Origin: Liolophura sinensis
Lineage: Eukaryota; Mollusca; Polyplacophora; Chitonida; Chitonidae
NCBI RefSeq assembly: GCF_032854445.1
Contig: NC_088304.1
Coordinates: 28,715,732-28,779,731, forward strand
Direction: 5' to 3'
Length of the DNA: 64,000 nt
The notes under the pieces are model-generated. The model had not been told where the DNA came from, did not search any database, and was given only the letters and a program-made list of their open reading frames with translations. Shown here piece after piece: positions 22,301-34,700 of this stretch (positions are counted from its first letter, which is position 1; each line of letters begins with the position of its first letter). The position numbers and the translations under genes are program-made.

Positions 22301-24831
22301 TCAGCCAGAACTTTGACCATCTATTAAAACCAACAGGTCCCAACCAATGCTTATGAAATGACCTCTGATACCTGCATTGTCACTGATGGCTGCTATCTGC
22401 TGACAGTGTTCTACCGTGGCTGAGGCAATGTCCACCAGTCGCTCTACAATAAAACTTCCCTCTGTATCCACATAAACAGCCTCGCCCCCCAATCCTCCAA
22501 ATGCCTCTGGGATCTGGACGTCAACGGACAACTGAAGGCTGAAGAGAATTCATTTCTTAAGCATATACTGGATTTGTCCCAAATGTATACCTGAATATGT
22601 GCATTTTTCTACAGGCACTTTAAATTTAAATATACAAAATAATATAACAATTTATCACTTAGATTACTTGCACCTGCAGCTGTGTTGGATCTCAAGAACA
22701 GAAATATTATGGTCCAGTTCACATAGCTATCATGAAAGGTGACAACCATGGAATTTTTCTTTAGAGATCCAACACGGTCTGCTTGTCCCAGCCAGAAACA
22801 AAATTAAGGTCTCCTTTTATAGTTAAGTAGGCTACACAGGGAAATTAACTACAAAAAACATTGAGACCTTTGCCACTGCTGTCACACAGCCCCAAGTGCA
22901 AACCATGTGCTTGTCTCACCTCAAAAAACAAAAAAAAAAATTAGCCTGAAAGACATCCAGAGCTTTTTGCCATTATTAAGAAGTTCTGTCTTATATTAAA
23001 AATTTTCGCCCATATTCCATCACCACATATATGATTAGTAAGACATTTACAATCAAAGTACACATATGTGGACATCTCTTACCAGACTTGTGTCTTGCCG
23101 ACCCCTGGGGCCCCACAGAGCTCTGTAACCTTACACAGCGGCACTCCTCCACCAAGCATCTCATCCAGCTGCTCTGAAAATGTGATAATGCCCCGTGAGG
23201 AGTCTTCCTGTCTGAGGATGTCTAGTGCGGTGCGGGTTTGACTGACGCCAACCTTACTGCTAAAGCCTTGCACAGTGGTCAGGATATCCAGGGCCTCTGA
23301 TGCGGATACTCTCAGGTCTGAAACAGTGAGAAATACAGCTGAACGTAGACACAGTAGACAGGTATCCATCATCAACGAACTTTTGTAGTTTCACAATCTC
23401 TAAAGGAAACACCTTTAATAAAAACATGCCTACGGTAAATGACCTAAAGTTTCACAAGTGAGTTGATGTCGTTTTACTTTCACACGATCCAAGTTGGCGG
23501 CAAGATGACAGAAAAGAGTGATAAGCCCCCTTTCCGTTCATTACCCTGCATGGCACTTAGTAGCTCTGATAGCTAATCCTCGCCACATGGGGTCAAGTAA
23601 CTGACAGTGAGGTGTATATGTCTCCCGGCTAGTTGGCCTAGTATCAAGACAGTTGATGTCTACTAGAAACCTTCAAAGTAGCACTGTGTGCAAGTCTGGT
23701 ATATTGGGAGATAGGACTTGTTTGAGCTCTTATCACATTAGTGAATCTCACAACAATATCTGGCTCTATATCAAATTAAAATGCATGTTTTATGATTTTT
23801 TGTGTACAGTTTTGCCCAGATGTGATTTACGCGTCGCCAGCGACAGACAAGATTATTGTTTTACCTCTCACTATCAAAAATCACGTGATCGATGGGTAGA
23901 CATAAGGAAATTTCATAAAAACCTATCTGTATGACTTTAATTTCATCCAAGGGGACTCAATGAAGTATTAAGAAAATTAAGCATTCTTCTTGACAAAATA
24001 TGGGTGGAAGTTGATTAGTCTTTCAAATTAGGCCAGAATAAACAAAACATGTTTAGCTGTAGCATTGCAAACGCACGTGTGTAGGTGTCGCTTTAATCAC
24101 AGTTTGACATCTTCATCTTATCTGCTGGTAGGTCTAGTTTGCAAGTATTGATTCGTAGTATGCTAAATTGTGCTACAGCTTTGTATACGGAGAGCCCTGC
24201 AGTTTAAAAACAGATATTTGACACGACACTACACATGCGTAAAGGTACTGGGTAGTCACACAGTCACACAGTTAATCTCCACAGAGTTTTCTCCCAAATT
24301 CCCATTAATCATAAAATATCGATAACAAAACAACCAACCTGTTGCACAGTGCATATACTAAAATCATAGTGATTAAAACTGAAGAAAACATGAACTGTTG
24401 GTAGTAGGAGCATAGACTAACTGCTCAGTGAAGCGTGAGCTTGTCTATTCTTGAAATGTCTGTATAATCCCCCTGACCACACCTGATGCTCTCCCATGGC
24501 GCTCAGTCAGTAACAACAACAACCAACACAATAAAATGTGAATAAATTGAAGGGTCATTTAAGAGATGTAAAATATGCCTCAAAATGAACCATTCTTATT
24601 ACTTTTTCTTTTCTCCAGTTCCCTTAAAACCATAATTCTTGTTTTCAGGTGTTCTTTTCATGTATCTTTTAACTACAGCTGACCACAAATTTCAGCATTC
24701 TAACCTTTAGCCAGTTCTGTAGGGCGTACATCCTTTAAATCATCAACTGTTAAAAACCCAGCCGAGGACAACTTCACTTTGTGGGCTGAGGACAAAGGGA
24801 AGCTACTCAGTTCTCTTTGACTTTGCATCAT
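16132..24831 (-). CDS. RAD51C: RAD51C, RAD51 paralogue; 6 exons found, last missing
   Basis: Exons 24831-24705, 23317-23083, 22538-22372, 20364-20231, 17294-17163 and 16329-16132 join in phase to 993 bases, 331 codons. RAD51C is a RecA-fold ATPase of the BCDX2 and CX3 complexes that act in homologous recombination. Seen: an N-terminal [20 protein letters not shown] helix-hairpin region; Walker A GAPGVGKT at residues 111-118; the [11 protein letters not shown] and VDTEGSF segments; YRCHDY; Walker B LVVVD at 224-228; and LTNQMTTK with [14 protein letters not shown]. Agreement with vertebrate RAD51C is close along the whole length. The human protein is 376 residues, so a short terminal exon is missing. 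Reading through the last donor would add only VNLNFYS before a stop. Start: two adjacent ATGs (24831, 24828); the first was used. Confidence 0.92.
17163..17294 (-). CDS. RAD51C: RAD51C exon 5
   Basis: Forty-four whole codons from TTACAG|GTCAAG to GGCG|GTAAGA. It encodes [20 protein letters not shown] through ATANRLA, including Walker B. Confidence 0.93.
17724..17908 (+). mobile_element. SINE family B, 3'-truncated
   Basis: Begins CCGGCCCGGATAGCACAGTT (tRNA-like head with A-box GGTAGAGC) and continues with GATCCAGGATCAATCC, ACACCTAAGACTT and GACCCGTATCAGTATAATGG. It matches 49164-49529 and then breaks off. It lies in RAD51C intron 5-side DNA. Confidence 0.8.
18195..19570. repeat. 42-bp minisatellite, about 33 units, with a 461-codon frame
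   Basis: Unit contains CTTGGTGTGGCTTAAAGCTA and ACTGCTGCATGATGCATC. It lies in RAD51C intron 4. On the minus strand (19582-18197) the array is open for 461 codons as a 14-residue repeat ([14 protein letters not shown]). Three units lack the same 3 bases, so the frame survives. I treat the frame as a consequence of a 42-base unit, not as a gene. Confidence 0.95.
20033..20055. repeat. Poly(T) run
   Basis: More than 20 consecutive T in RAD51C intron 4. Confidence 0.9.
20130..20195 (-). mobile_element. SINE family B, 3' tail fragment
   Basis: AGTGAGTGAGTGAGTG followed by GCTTGGGGTATAACGTCGTG is the reverse complement of the family B 3' end (ACGACGTTAAACCCCAAGCACTCACTC type) seen at 49490-49529. 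It lies 36 bases past RAD51C exon 4. Confidence 0.75.
20231..20364 (-). CDS. RAD51C: RAD51C exon 4
   Basis: From TTCTCAG|AGCAAATG to CCGAAG|GTGAGT. It encodes [20 protein letters not shown], then [19 protein letters not shown]. Phase 1 in, 0 out. Its 5' part is also present in the tandem copies just upstream. Confidence 0.9.
20310..20690 (-). repeat. Tandem copies of the RAD51C exon 4 acceptor region
   Basis: Three copies of a roughly 105-base unit (one enlarged by about 36 bases). Each holds TTGTTGTTCTCAG|AGCA, the real exon 4 acceptor, plus the first exonic bases. The middle copy still reads [17 protein letters not shown] after its acceptor; the outer copy has decayed to [11 protein letters not shown]. 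Confidence 0.85.
22150..22330 (-). mobile_element. tRNA-type SINE fragment, third body type
   Basis: On the minus strand GTTCAAATCCAGCTC looks like a tRNA B-box. Downstream lies a body with TCCTCCACCCATAAACCTG. The body resembles 39655-39740. Lower certainty than families A-C. Confidence 0.5.
22372..22538 (-). CDS. RAD51C: RAD51C exon 3
   Basis: From CTTCAG|CCTTCAG to GCAG|GTATCA. It encodes [20 protein letters not shown], then [20 protein letters not shown], through SDNA. Phase 2 in, 1 out. Confidence 0.92.
23083..23317 (-). CDS. RAD51C: RAD51C exon 2
   Basis: From GTTTCAG|ACCTGAG to CTG|GTAAGA. It encodes [19 protein letters not shown] through [20 protein letters not shown] and KTQV, with Walker A. 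Phase 1 in, 2 out. Confidence 0.93.
24705..24831 (-). CDS. RAD51C: RAD51C exon 1
   Basis: From the ATG at 24831 to AAAG|GTTAGA. It encodes [42 protein letters not shown]. It aligns with the human N-terminus from the MQRDLVSFPLS region. Confidence 0.9.
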
Positions 24832-25384
24832 TGGAGTTCATCATTCAAACTTCAGATAATTTATGTGGGGACATCATACGAAACACCTGAAACATAAAAT
24901 GTTGAAGAAAAGGTATAAACTGAATGTTCCATTGCTCCGACCATCCTTCAGTACGAAGCAGGTCATAACATGATCAAATCAAAATGTCACCAAATAAGAC
25001 TGCTCACATTTGCAATGTGAAGCTAACGCCTTCACAAATATACATGTATATAGGGCAACAAATGTATTACATTTACCGTACAGTACGGCCAGACACTCGA
25101 CATTAATTCTACATCCACAGTGGCCAGAGGATACTCTAGCGGTCAGCCCATGGTCAGCTTATGATAAGCCGACCATGCACCTTCATACGCGTACCGTGAC
25201 GCGATACTCTGGTCATCGCACGCGAACCATCAGCGGACTGCAGGCCAATCATCCGCCCATGATCTGTAAATGCTTTAACACTAAATTCAGACCTGTAAAC
25301 CCTCATGCCTCTTATGAACATTGTGATGGTTCACATGTTTGTGCTCCCTAATGTTCTGTTCCTCCACCTGTATGCACCGTTCTC
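24832..25384. other. RAD51C upstream region
   Basis: Presumed promoter; no TATA box is evident. A near-perfect palindrome lies around 25152-25174 (GGTCAGCTTAT / ATAAGCCGACC), function unknown. Confidence 0.4.
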
Positions 25385-26140
25385 TTGACAAAAGAGGATT
25401 CAAGTTTATACTAGGCATCTCAAGTACCTGTACACACCATTCTCTTGAGGACAGATGATTCAAGTTTGTACTGGGCGTCTCAAGTACCTGTACACACTGT
25501 TCTCTTGAGGACAGATGATTCAAGTTTGTACTGGGCGTCTCAAGTACCTGTACACACCGTTCTCTTGAGGACAGATGATTCAAGTTTGTACTGGGCGTCT
25601 CAAGTACCTGTACACACCGTTCTCTTGAGGATAGATGATTCAAGTTTGTACTGGGTGTCTCAAGTACCTGTACACACCGTTCTCTTGAGGACAGATGATT
25701 CAAGTTTGTACTGGGCGTCTCAAGTACCAATACACACCGTTCTCTTGAGGACAGATGATTCAAGTTTGTACTGGGTGTCTCAAGTACCTGTACACACCGT
25801 TCTCTTGAGGACAGATGATTCAAGTTTGTACTGGGTGTCTCAAGTACCTGTTCACACCATTCTCTTGAGGACAGATGATTCAAGTTTGTACTGGGCGTCT
25901 CAAGTACCTATACACACCCTTATCTTGGGGACAGATGATTCAAGTTTGTACTGGGCGTCTCAAGTACCTATACACACCCTTCTCTTGAGGACAGATGATT
26001 CAAGTTTGTACTGGGCGTCTCAAGTACCTATACATACCCTTATCTTGGGGACAGATGATTCAAGTTTGTACTGGGCGTCTCAAGTACCTATACACACCCT
26101 TCTCTTGAGGACAGATGATTCAAGTTTGTACTGGGCATCT
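25385..26140. repeat. 60-bp minisatellite, about 12.5 units, open on both strands
   Basis: Unit contains ACAGATGATTCAAGTTTGTA and CTGGGCGTCTCAAGTACC. Copies are 95 percent or more alike by eye and uniform in length. A 241-codon frame on the plus strand and a 198-codon frame on the minus strand both cross it, because 60 is a multiple of three and the unit lacks stops in these frames. The CCTG/CCTA and CCGT/CCCT variants separate the left and right halves. Confidence 0.95.
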
Positions 26141-28440
26141 AGAGTATACAATATTTTGTATACAGCATAAATTACTTCACTTATTATTAAATAACAAGCC
26201 TACTTAGAGGCATTTATGGCAGAGTTATATGCTGTTTCCAAATTTGAAAATGGACTCAAGTTCTTTGTTTTATCAATTTACCACAGTTTCATATTGGATA
26301 CAAAACTACACAAGAATATTTGACTTTGGTGTGTGTAATGTGTGCCAGCATGCATGATTCTATACAGCAAAAGGCACTTTAAAAAACCAAGTTTGAAAAA
26401 GTACGTCATGAATCATACTGGTAGATCACACAAGGCAACCTACAATTTACAAAATTCAAATCACTGACTCGAAGGAAGGTCTGCATGTTAATGTTTTCCA
26501 TTTAATCTAGCGTCCATTAAATGTATCCTCAATTCACAATCATCATTTGTTAATTCTTAAAGCACAAAAATGTATTTATTATAAGTGTGCGCATGACTAA
26601 CGCAATTATGTGTAGCCTTTACATACATCTACGGGTGAACACATGTGATGTAGGCCCTCAGCCTTTATATACATGTAGCCTAAATCTTGCAAGCTGAAAT
26701 TTTTGGTACCAGTAGAAAAATCTAGTCAGTTCCAATCGAGTTATTTCTGTTACTTTAGAATAGCCCAAATAATTACCTGTCACAAAATATCAGCCTTGTG
26801 TGTGTAAACGTCACATTCAAGATTGGTAATAAAGTTCCCAAAATTTACACAGCAATGATTTTAACAATTTAAATGGCACAGGTAGGAGTCTGGCATTATG
26901 GTGGGAGGAAACTTGTATCAAATAAGTGTTCACACTGTACAACATGCAGGTTATGTGGTGTGAGGTAAAAATTTCAAAGGATTCTTTTGTCAGATCAGTA
27001 ATATACCTGTCCTTAGCTTTGTGCACTTTAATGTGTCAGTCCATCATTAACAAACAGATGTTGAGGGTAACCTGACTAACCCATCAAAAATGGGTTGTTC
27101 TAAAGTTTTTATCTGGCCATTGAGGATTTTTTCTTTTTTTTTTCAATGTTAATTTCCTTAAAATCACTATGTCCTTCATTAGCCAATAGGCTATGTTCCT
27201 GTAACAAAGAATTTTTAAGAATTGCCTCAGTTTTCACTCCCCTCTGTTAATATCATACTCACACCGGGCCAATCACTTATCAGTCATGTTTCCTTGCTCT
27301 AACCACTCAGTGCTGAGCGCCAAGTACCATTTTTAAAGTCTTTGGTACAATGAATAGTCAGTTACGTCACTGTTATTTGTACATTATGCCATCCATGTTC
27401 GTCGCTCATTTTTTATGAGAACGACGGTAAGTATTCCTGTTGAAATTCGAAGAAAATATTTATTTTATCACACAGTATTTCAAAACTCACAAAACACTGG
27501 GGGTTTTGTTCAGCGCTGGATTTTTAACTAGCTCTTTATGTATTTAAAATTTTTTTTTAGTTTGCAAGTGTGATGCAAAAGCAAATAAAAAGCTGTAACT
27601 TCAGCTTATCTGCATACCGTTTGAGGAAAGGTACAGAGCAGCATGTGTAAGCATTGGTACATAAATACACCTTGAAAGGCGGCATGACACATGGCTTTAT
27701 TGCAAACAGGCCTTTTATTAGTCCATGTCAGGAACGACAGAAGTTTTTTCAACACAGGGTGGGGGGATCCTGCCAATGAAAAATGGCTTCTCTCCAGACT
27801 AAATTTAAAAAGCTGATGCAGTTACTGTACCTGTGCAGTGTGCTTTCCATAAAGCTTACCATAAATCGCCAGACGAAAAGATAGGAGCACAAGTGTCTGA
27901 AAATTAAAGGCCATGGAGACGTACTTGATAGATAAATTTTGTCTCAAACGCCGAGAAACACTGTCACGGCAACTGTATCTGGTTTTTAAATGGAACACGC
28001 TCTGGCTTTGGTTTGAGGTCTTACATGACCAAACAAAATTTTGCCAAATCGAACATAAGGGCAATCTCGGACTGCATTCATTCACTGTACTATTTTGTAG
28101 TTCTGACATTCTTCATCATACTGTTTATATTATTGGCGTTGTGGATTTCTGAACACCAACTCAATGAAACTCATCTCACTGAGGTCGACACTGGTGGCAC
28201 TCAAAGTTATCTGCACTAGCTAACATAATTTAAGCCAAAACTAGACCATTAAGGGCAGAGATTCCGTCATGCCCGCTGCCGCACTACAAATGAATTTGCG
28301 ATGAAGGCACCTAAACCTACCGCAAATAATTGCAAAATTCACATATTTTTACCGCTGTGAGAAAATCAAAGTATTTTAGCAGTGAAAATACCAGCCTGAA
28401 ATTTATGTGAGCAGTCGTTTTTCCCGCGGCGACCTCTGCT
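26141..28440. other. Intergenic between RAD51C and the phosphatase
   Basis: Divergent intergenic DNA without recognised genes. A small family A SINE fragment (CTGGCATTATGGTGGGAGGA) lies near 26890. Open frames on either strand around 27822-28219 show no family resemblance. Confidence 0.45.
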
Positions 28441-28482
28441 CCCGAGCGCCGACTTCTTCTGTCAAATCAACGCGAGAGTTGA

Positions 28483-28490
28483 TGACGTCA
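28483..28490. promoter_or_regulatory. Perfect CRE octamer before the phosphatase start
   Basis: TGACGTCA, the CREB/ATF consensus, 41 bases before the start codon, in a locally GC-richer stretch (CCCGCGGCGACC near 28423). Likely promoter-proximal or in the 5' untranslated region. Confidence 0.45.
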
Positions 28491-28530
28491 AGGAAACATG
28501 GGTGTACATTGGTAATGTTAGTGTTTCGTG

Positions 28531-28715
28531 ATGGGGGAGGCGCACAAAAATAATGTTCCGGCATTCAAACGATTCTTAGAGAAATTCTGCGAAGTTATCG
28601 AGAAGCGAACAGACGGAGACGATGACCTGCCGATAAGGCTTGCCCCGTCTTATCTGGTCGAATCCGAAATAGAGGGCGAATGTTTGGACTGGTTTCTTCA
28701 ATATCTTACTACAAA
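28531..28715 (+). CDS. PPM1E: PP2C phosphatase exon 1
   Basis: From the ATG at 28531 to ACAAA|GTAAGT. It encodes [20 protein letters not shown], then [20 protein letters not shown], then the [16 protein letters not shown] block. Phase 2 out. Confidence 0.85.
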
Positions 28716-31700
28716 GTAAGTATAAGCATTGCAACAACAACAACCGTTAACAGCTGACTAAAACTTAGCGTAAATGGGACGGGTGCGCTGATCTTAAGTA
28801 CCTGTCATCTTACTGCATTGTTGGGTTTTGCCAGGAGCTGGTCGTGAACTTTGATTTATCCTGAAATTTGCACATCATGAGATAATTTATTCATGTGATA
28901 TATTGACTGATATGTTGATTATTCCGAATTCTGGCTAGGCCGTCATGGCAGGGCACTGTCAACACTTACAGACAGTGATTCTGAGGTAATTGACTTCACA
29001 GTTCCTTGCCAACATTCTGACTTCCGTAAGAATCCTTCTCCTGTCCTGAGACCAAGTAAAAGTATGGTTTCGCTGTTCTTTCAACGTGCTTGATGTGCCA
29101 TGGGAGACATACACACTTTTTAGTCCTGTGACTAGAGTACTGGAGGTGAAAACAAACCGAATTTAACCCAGGCGAAATATACCTTGAATAAGTATGTATA
29201 ATTAAAAATATAGCTTTTAGGTAAAGATTTTTTTCCTGGAAAAGTAACCAGAATGTGCCTAAACTTAAAGTATGATACTTTCATTGTCTTGTAGTTCTTT
29301 AAACCTTAGATATCGACAAAAATCAGTGTTACGCCCAGTTAGCTCCATATTATTAATCACCTCCTGGTCTTGGGGAGGAACCCAGATGCTCAAAGCTATG
29401 AATTTAGTGTCCTGAATGACTGGTCCAGCTAGGCTCTTTCCTAGACCTCCTCAAAGTGTGTGAGGTGAATATAATTAACACATACCCTGTAGTTTCATTC
29501 TAGCCCATTCATAACATGGCTTCTGCCATAATTTTGTCAAACTACTATAACTGTTTGATATTGTATATTGAATGACATGTGAATGGACATGCTTAGATTG
29601 TAAAGATTTGCTGTATAGATTATAGACAAGGATTATTGTAGATTTCAGCTTTAGAGTTTATTAAAATCTCAGAATCTTGTGTATAGGTATGTTTTAAGCC
29701 AACATTTGATAAAACAGACACTTAACAATAAGTTAAATTATTACAATTTTGTTGTGCACAGCATACAGTAAAGCATAGAACAGCGTCAGAATTTGTTGGC
29801 TCTTATATAAATAAAAGTTTATATATATGTAAACATGTAGATATATATATATATGGTACATCCTGCTATATGATAATGTTTAATATAATTGATAATGATA
29901 TTCAGAAACACATGAACATGTATGGCATATGAACAGTAATTTTGTGTGCTGGCAGGAGGTGAACTGGGTCTCTAGAGGTCCCATCTACGAATATACAGTG
30001 TACTATCTGTGCATAAGGCAAAAATAGTTGTGGCCAGTTTTCTGTGTTTTTCTGTAGATAAAAAGCATGAAATTATTCATGCAAATGGGTAAATACAGGG
30101 ATAAACTTATGCACAACAAATACATTCAAAATTATATGTAAAGAGATCATCATCAGTTGATAGGTGGTGATTAAGTCTGTGTATGTATCCTGAAGCCCTA
30201 GAGCCAGTGTGTTTTGCTTTGACTTGTTGATACATGTATGGCATCCATGAACTTCCTCATTGTTGTGTATTTGCGATGTTGTTATTCATTTGCTGTCAGT
30301 TAATTGGATAGGCATACATATGATATGCCATGCATTTTTCAGCCATCCAGATTTGACCTGTTGTCTGGTTAAGCTGTGCTGGAACATGAAACTCTTGCCA
30401 TATCAAATCAACTTTCCTTCACTTAATAATTAAAAGCACTCAGTACTGTTTAGTATATGCACAGTTTCAATTGTTTGTTGGGGTTTTTTTCTGTATTTTT
30501 TTGTAAGTTTCTCATACATGTACATATGTGTAATCAAGTAAAGCATAATATACAAGTACTTGTACACTGATCAATACGGTATTGCTAATTGATGATATTT
30601 TCATGCATGCAACAATTGTAGAGCACTTCGCTTGCTAAATTTTGCACTCACGCTTTTATTGTTTGAGTGTATGAAATGAAATGCCTTGTTATTGAAAATG
30701 CATTTCATGTAACCAATATCCACAGTAAATTTTATGGGAAATAGCTGAATTTATAGTCTATATCTTTCACACTGGTCCAAGTCCAGGCATATATGTGCAT
30801 ATATATATACATGTATTGATGTGGATGGGTATGTGCAGTATACGCTACAGGTTCTAGTAGTTGAGCAGGAATCCTGCATCAAGGTTTTCGGGGGGGAGGC
30901 GGGGGAGGCGGGATGCTATGTCTTGATCATCGCACGTACTATAACCCCAGAACTTTGTCCCACTCATCGATCACCAGTATGTGGCTGTTGCTGCTGCTGC
31001 ATTGATCGCGATCAATCCTCAGCTGAAGGGTTTATTGATAGAATTCTGCCGTGGGACTAAATGGCTAGCTGTATGACTACACAGATGAACATCATTTACA
31101 CGCACAGCCACATTTGGAATATACGGCTGCTCCAAGGGCTTAATTATGGAGTCCTATTGATTGTGATTTGTTCTCATTTAGCGGTTTATCTCAGAGTTCC
31201 ATTGACCAGTTCTTTGTGCGATGACCGTCAACCTATTACAGAGTCCCAGGTGACTTTAACACTTCCACACCTATTCTTTCCCTGCACAGTCTCATCCTCC
31301 TTAACATCTAGCCTAACTATAGAGGCTTTGCTCAGAGCTTTATAGCAGCAACCTTTAATCCTCAGCAGACATACACATAGCACACATACACGTAGCACAC
31401 ATACACATAGCACACATACATGTACACGTACTCCTGTGCATGCACTACTGGTATAAATTTATAACTGTTAAGATGCCTTCACAAAGCCATTCTCACAAAA
31501 TACACATGTTTGTTTTGTAGAACCTTAACACCTACTTTATTTCTTCTAAATTTTGGAACACCTGGTCTGCTCATTTTAGCCAATTTATGTGTAATTCTAG
31601 CAGGAATATTGAGTTTCTTGTTTCTCACAAATGAACAACATACTCATATGTTTACTTTTGCAAAAGGCTGGTAAAGGAATGTGATATTCAACTTTCAACA

Positions 31701-34700
31701 CAACTAATATCTGTCCCAAATTTTAGAAGAATAAAGGTACCCACCAAAAGGAACCCTATATGCAAATGTTCTTATTGAGCATTTCTTCAGAAAAATCTTT
31801 TATTGTTTTGTTTCTGATGTGTTTTTGTATTCTATTTGAAGGACGTCCTAAATTTGTTTCGTAAACCGTAATCTACCCACATACTGTATAAATGTACTCA
31901 TTGAGCATTTCTTCAGAAAAAGATTTCTTTTTTTGTTTTTATTTTGGATGTGATTTCCTGTGGAAACAAAGAAAAAATGACCTTCTCTAATGGTCCACAT
32001 ACATAATTGCAAATGATATGGCCAGATCATCTGAAACCAACATTGTTTAACAGTTTAAGGATGGTCTAATAGGTGTAGACTAAATGTTGTCACTTTTCTG
32101 TTTGCTGTTACATGTATTTATGTAAATATTGGTATATTTGTTTATTCGTATAAGCAAAGAGCAGATAAGTAAATGTGTGTCCTGTAGCATGATGTGCCTG
32201 TGGACAAGCAAACAGTATGTACTGTACAATAACATGTATGTCCTGTTAAACATGCATATCCTGAAGATTAAAAAGGGGAGCAAACATGTACGTCCTGCCA
32301 TCAACATGGAGCATGTGTCACAAATAGATATGTGTTCAGGTGTTTAATAACATACTGTATATGCCTTTGAACGTATCGCCGGCCGTACGTTGGAAGGTCT
32401 GTCAGCAACCTGCGGATGGTCGTGGGTTTCCCCTGGGCTTAGCCTGGTTTCCACCCACCATAATGATGTCTGCCGTCATATAGGTGAAATATTCTTGAGT
32501 ACGGCGTAAAACACCAATCAAATAAATAAATAAATAAATAGAACTTATCGCTGCAACACACAAGGTGTGAGTTTCAAACTGGCCTTTGGCAGGGAATAAT
32601 ATGGTGTGCATATCTGCTTATCACATGTGGAAATCTTCATCAGTAACTTGCCAAAGGTCGGTGGTTTATCCTAGCACTCATTACCGAGTGTGTCCACCAT
32701 TAGCATCATGAAGAGCATGAACTGTATACCAACCTCTCTGTTTTTGCCCTGCCATAGGTCCTAGATTATCAAGCCTAGAATTTTGACAAGAATCTGCGAA
32801 TCGATTCGTGCAAAGACTCGCGCCACACTTGTCACACTTGAGAGTCCACACAGAGAAAATGTATCCTACCTAACATTTTTGGCTGTACTCAACCTGTGTA
32901 GGGAGAGATTATAGCATTCTGTGCTTCTTTTATACATGTTGATCCAACACTGACAATCAAAAGTATACATATATAAAATATAGACATACACTGTATGGGC
33001 CTGTGTGTACATGTAGGTGTAGCTAGCGGTAATTAGGAATCCTGCGGACACTATTGTTAGGACAGAGCATAATCTCCCATTGTTTTCTGCAGACTTGTTT
33101 AAGATACATGTATACTTGGGCAAACACGTATGTTGTGTACTGGCAGGGTTCCAGGCAGTTTCCTGTTGGTGTATCCAACCCTGCTGTCTGTCTGAAGATT
33201 TAGCTGTTTGGTTGGTGATTAGTTCTCATTAGGCCAGTCATGGCATGTGTGTATTCATGCATATGGCTCTGTTTTAGATAGTAAAAAAAAAAGCACCTCT
33301 ATATTATTATATACTCTAATTCCTCAACCTTTTCATATATCAAAAAGAAGCATTCAGTGTAATTTATGCACATTTATAATCTGATTTTGGAGACAAAAAC
33401 TACACTGGTTGGATTGGCCCAATTCAGGGCTTCACCAAAAGTATTCTTTTCTCTGTCTACGTGGAATAATGCCTTCAGGATATGCCTGGATAAACACCTC
33501 GCAAACATGCAAAAGGTTGAAGAATTACAGTGAGTAAATTGTAAAGTCATGAAAGTTTACCTTTCTTTTGAGAAATAAAGTCCTGTTTTGCACTAGTGTT
33601 CTTCAGTATCATGCTGATTCTTCAGTGATTACTATATTCTTCAGTGTTTTCCCTGCTTGTGAAAGCTTATATTTATTGTAATAGAATTTCTACAAAATGG
33701 GCCGGGATCCCGTCGTCTCTTACCCCACTTTACATGTATGTCTCAGAACTCCCATTTTGTGCTGAAATTATGTTTGGCAAAAGAAGGTTAGATGCATCCA
33801 GACGTTCAGACATCCAGACATCCAGACATTCAGACATCCAAACATTCATACATTCAGGCATCCACACATCCACACACCTAGACATTCAGACATCAACACA
33901 TCCACACATTCAGACATCTACACATTCAGACATCCACACATCCAGATGTTCATACATCCAGAAATTCACACATCCAGACATCCACACATCCAAACATTCA
34001 GACAACCAGACATTCACATGTCCACACATCCAGACATTCAGACATACACACATTGACATCCAGACATTCACACATGCAGACATTCACACATGCAGACATC
34101 CACTCATTCACACATCCACACATTCAGACATCCATACATTCAGACATCCACACATTCAGACATCCACACATTCAGACATCCATATATTCAGACATCCACA
34201 CATCCACACTTTCACACATCCAGACATCCACACATCCACATATTCTCACATCAACACATTCACTCAACCAGACATCCAGACATTCACGCATCCAGATATT
34301 CAGACATCCAGCCATTCACACACCCAGACATTCACACATTCACACATCCACATATACAGGCATCCACATATTCACACATTCAGACATCCACATATTCATT
34401 CATTCAGACATCCACACATCCAAGCATTCAGACATCCCCACACTCACACATCCAGACATTCACACATCCACACATTTACACACCCACACATTTACACACC
34501 CACATATTCACACATCCACACATACAGGCAATCACACATGCACATATTCACACATCCACACATTGACACGTCCACAGATTCACACATCCGCATATTTAAA
34601 CATTCACACATCCAGACATCCACACATCCAGACATCCATACATTCATAAATTCACACATTCAGACATCCACGCATCCACACATTAAAACATCCAGACATC

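Larger units (their letters stand above)
28716..33780. other. Phosphatase intron 1, first part
   Basis: AT-rich intron. An AC-rich microsatellite (CACATAGCACACATA type) lies at about 31368-31430. No coding exon seen. Confidence 0.5.
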
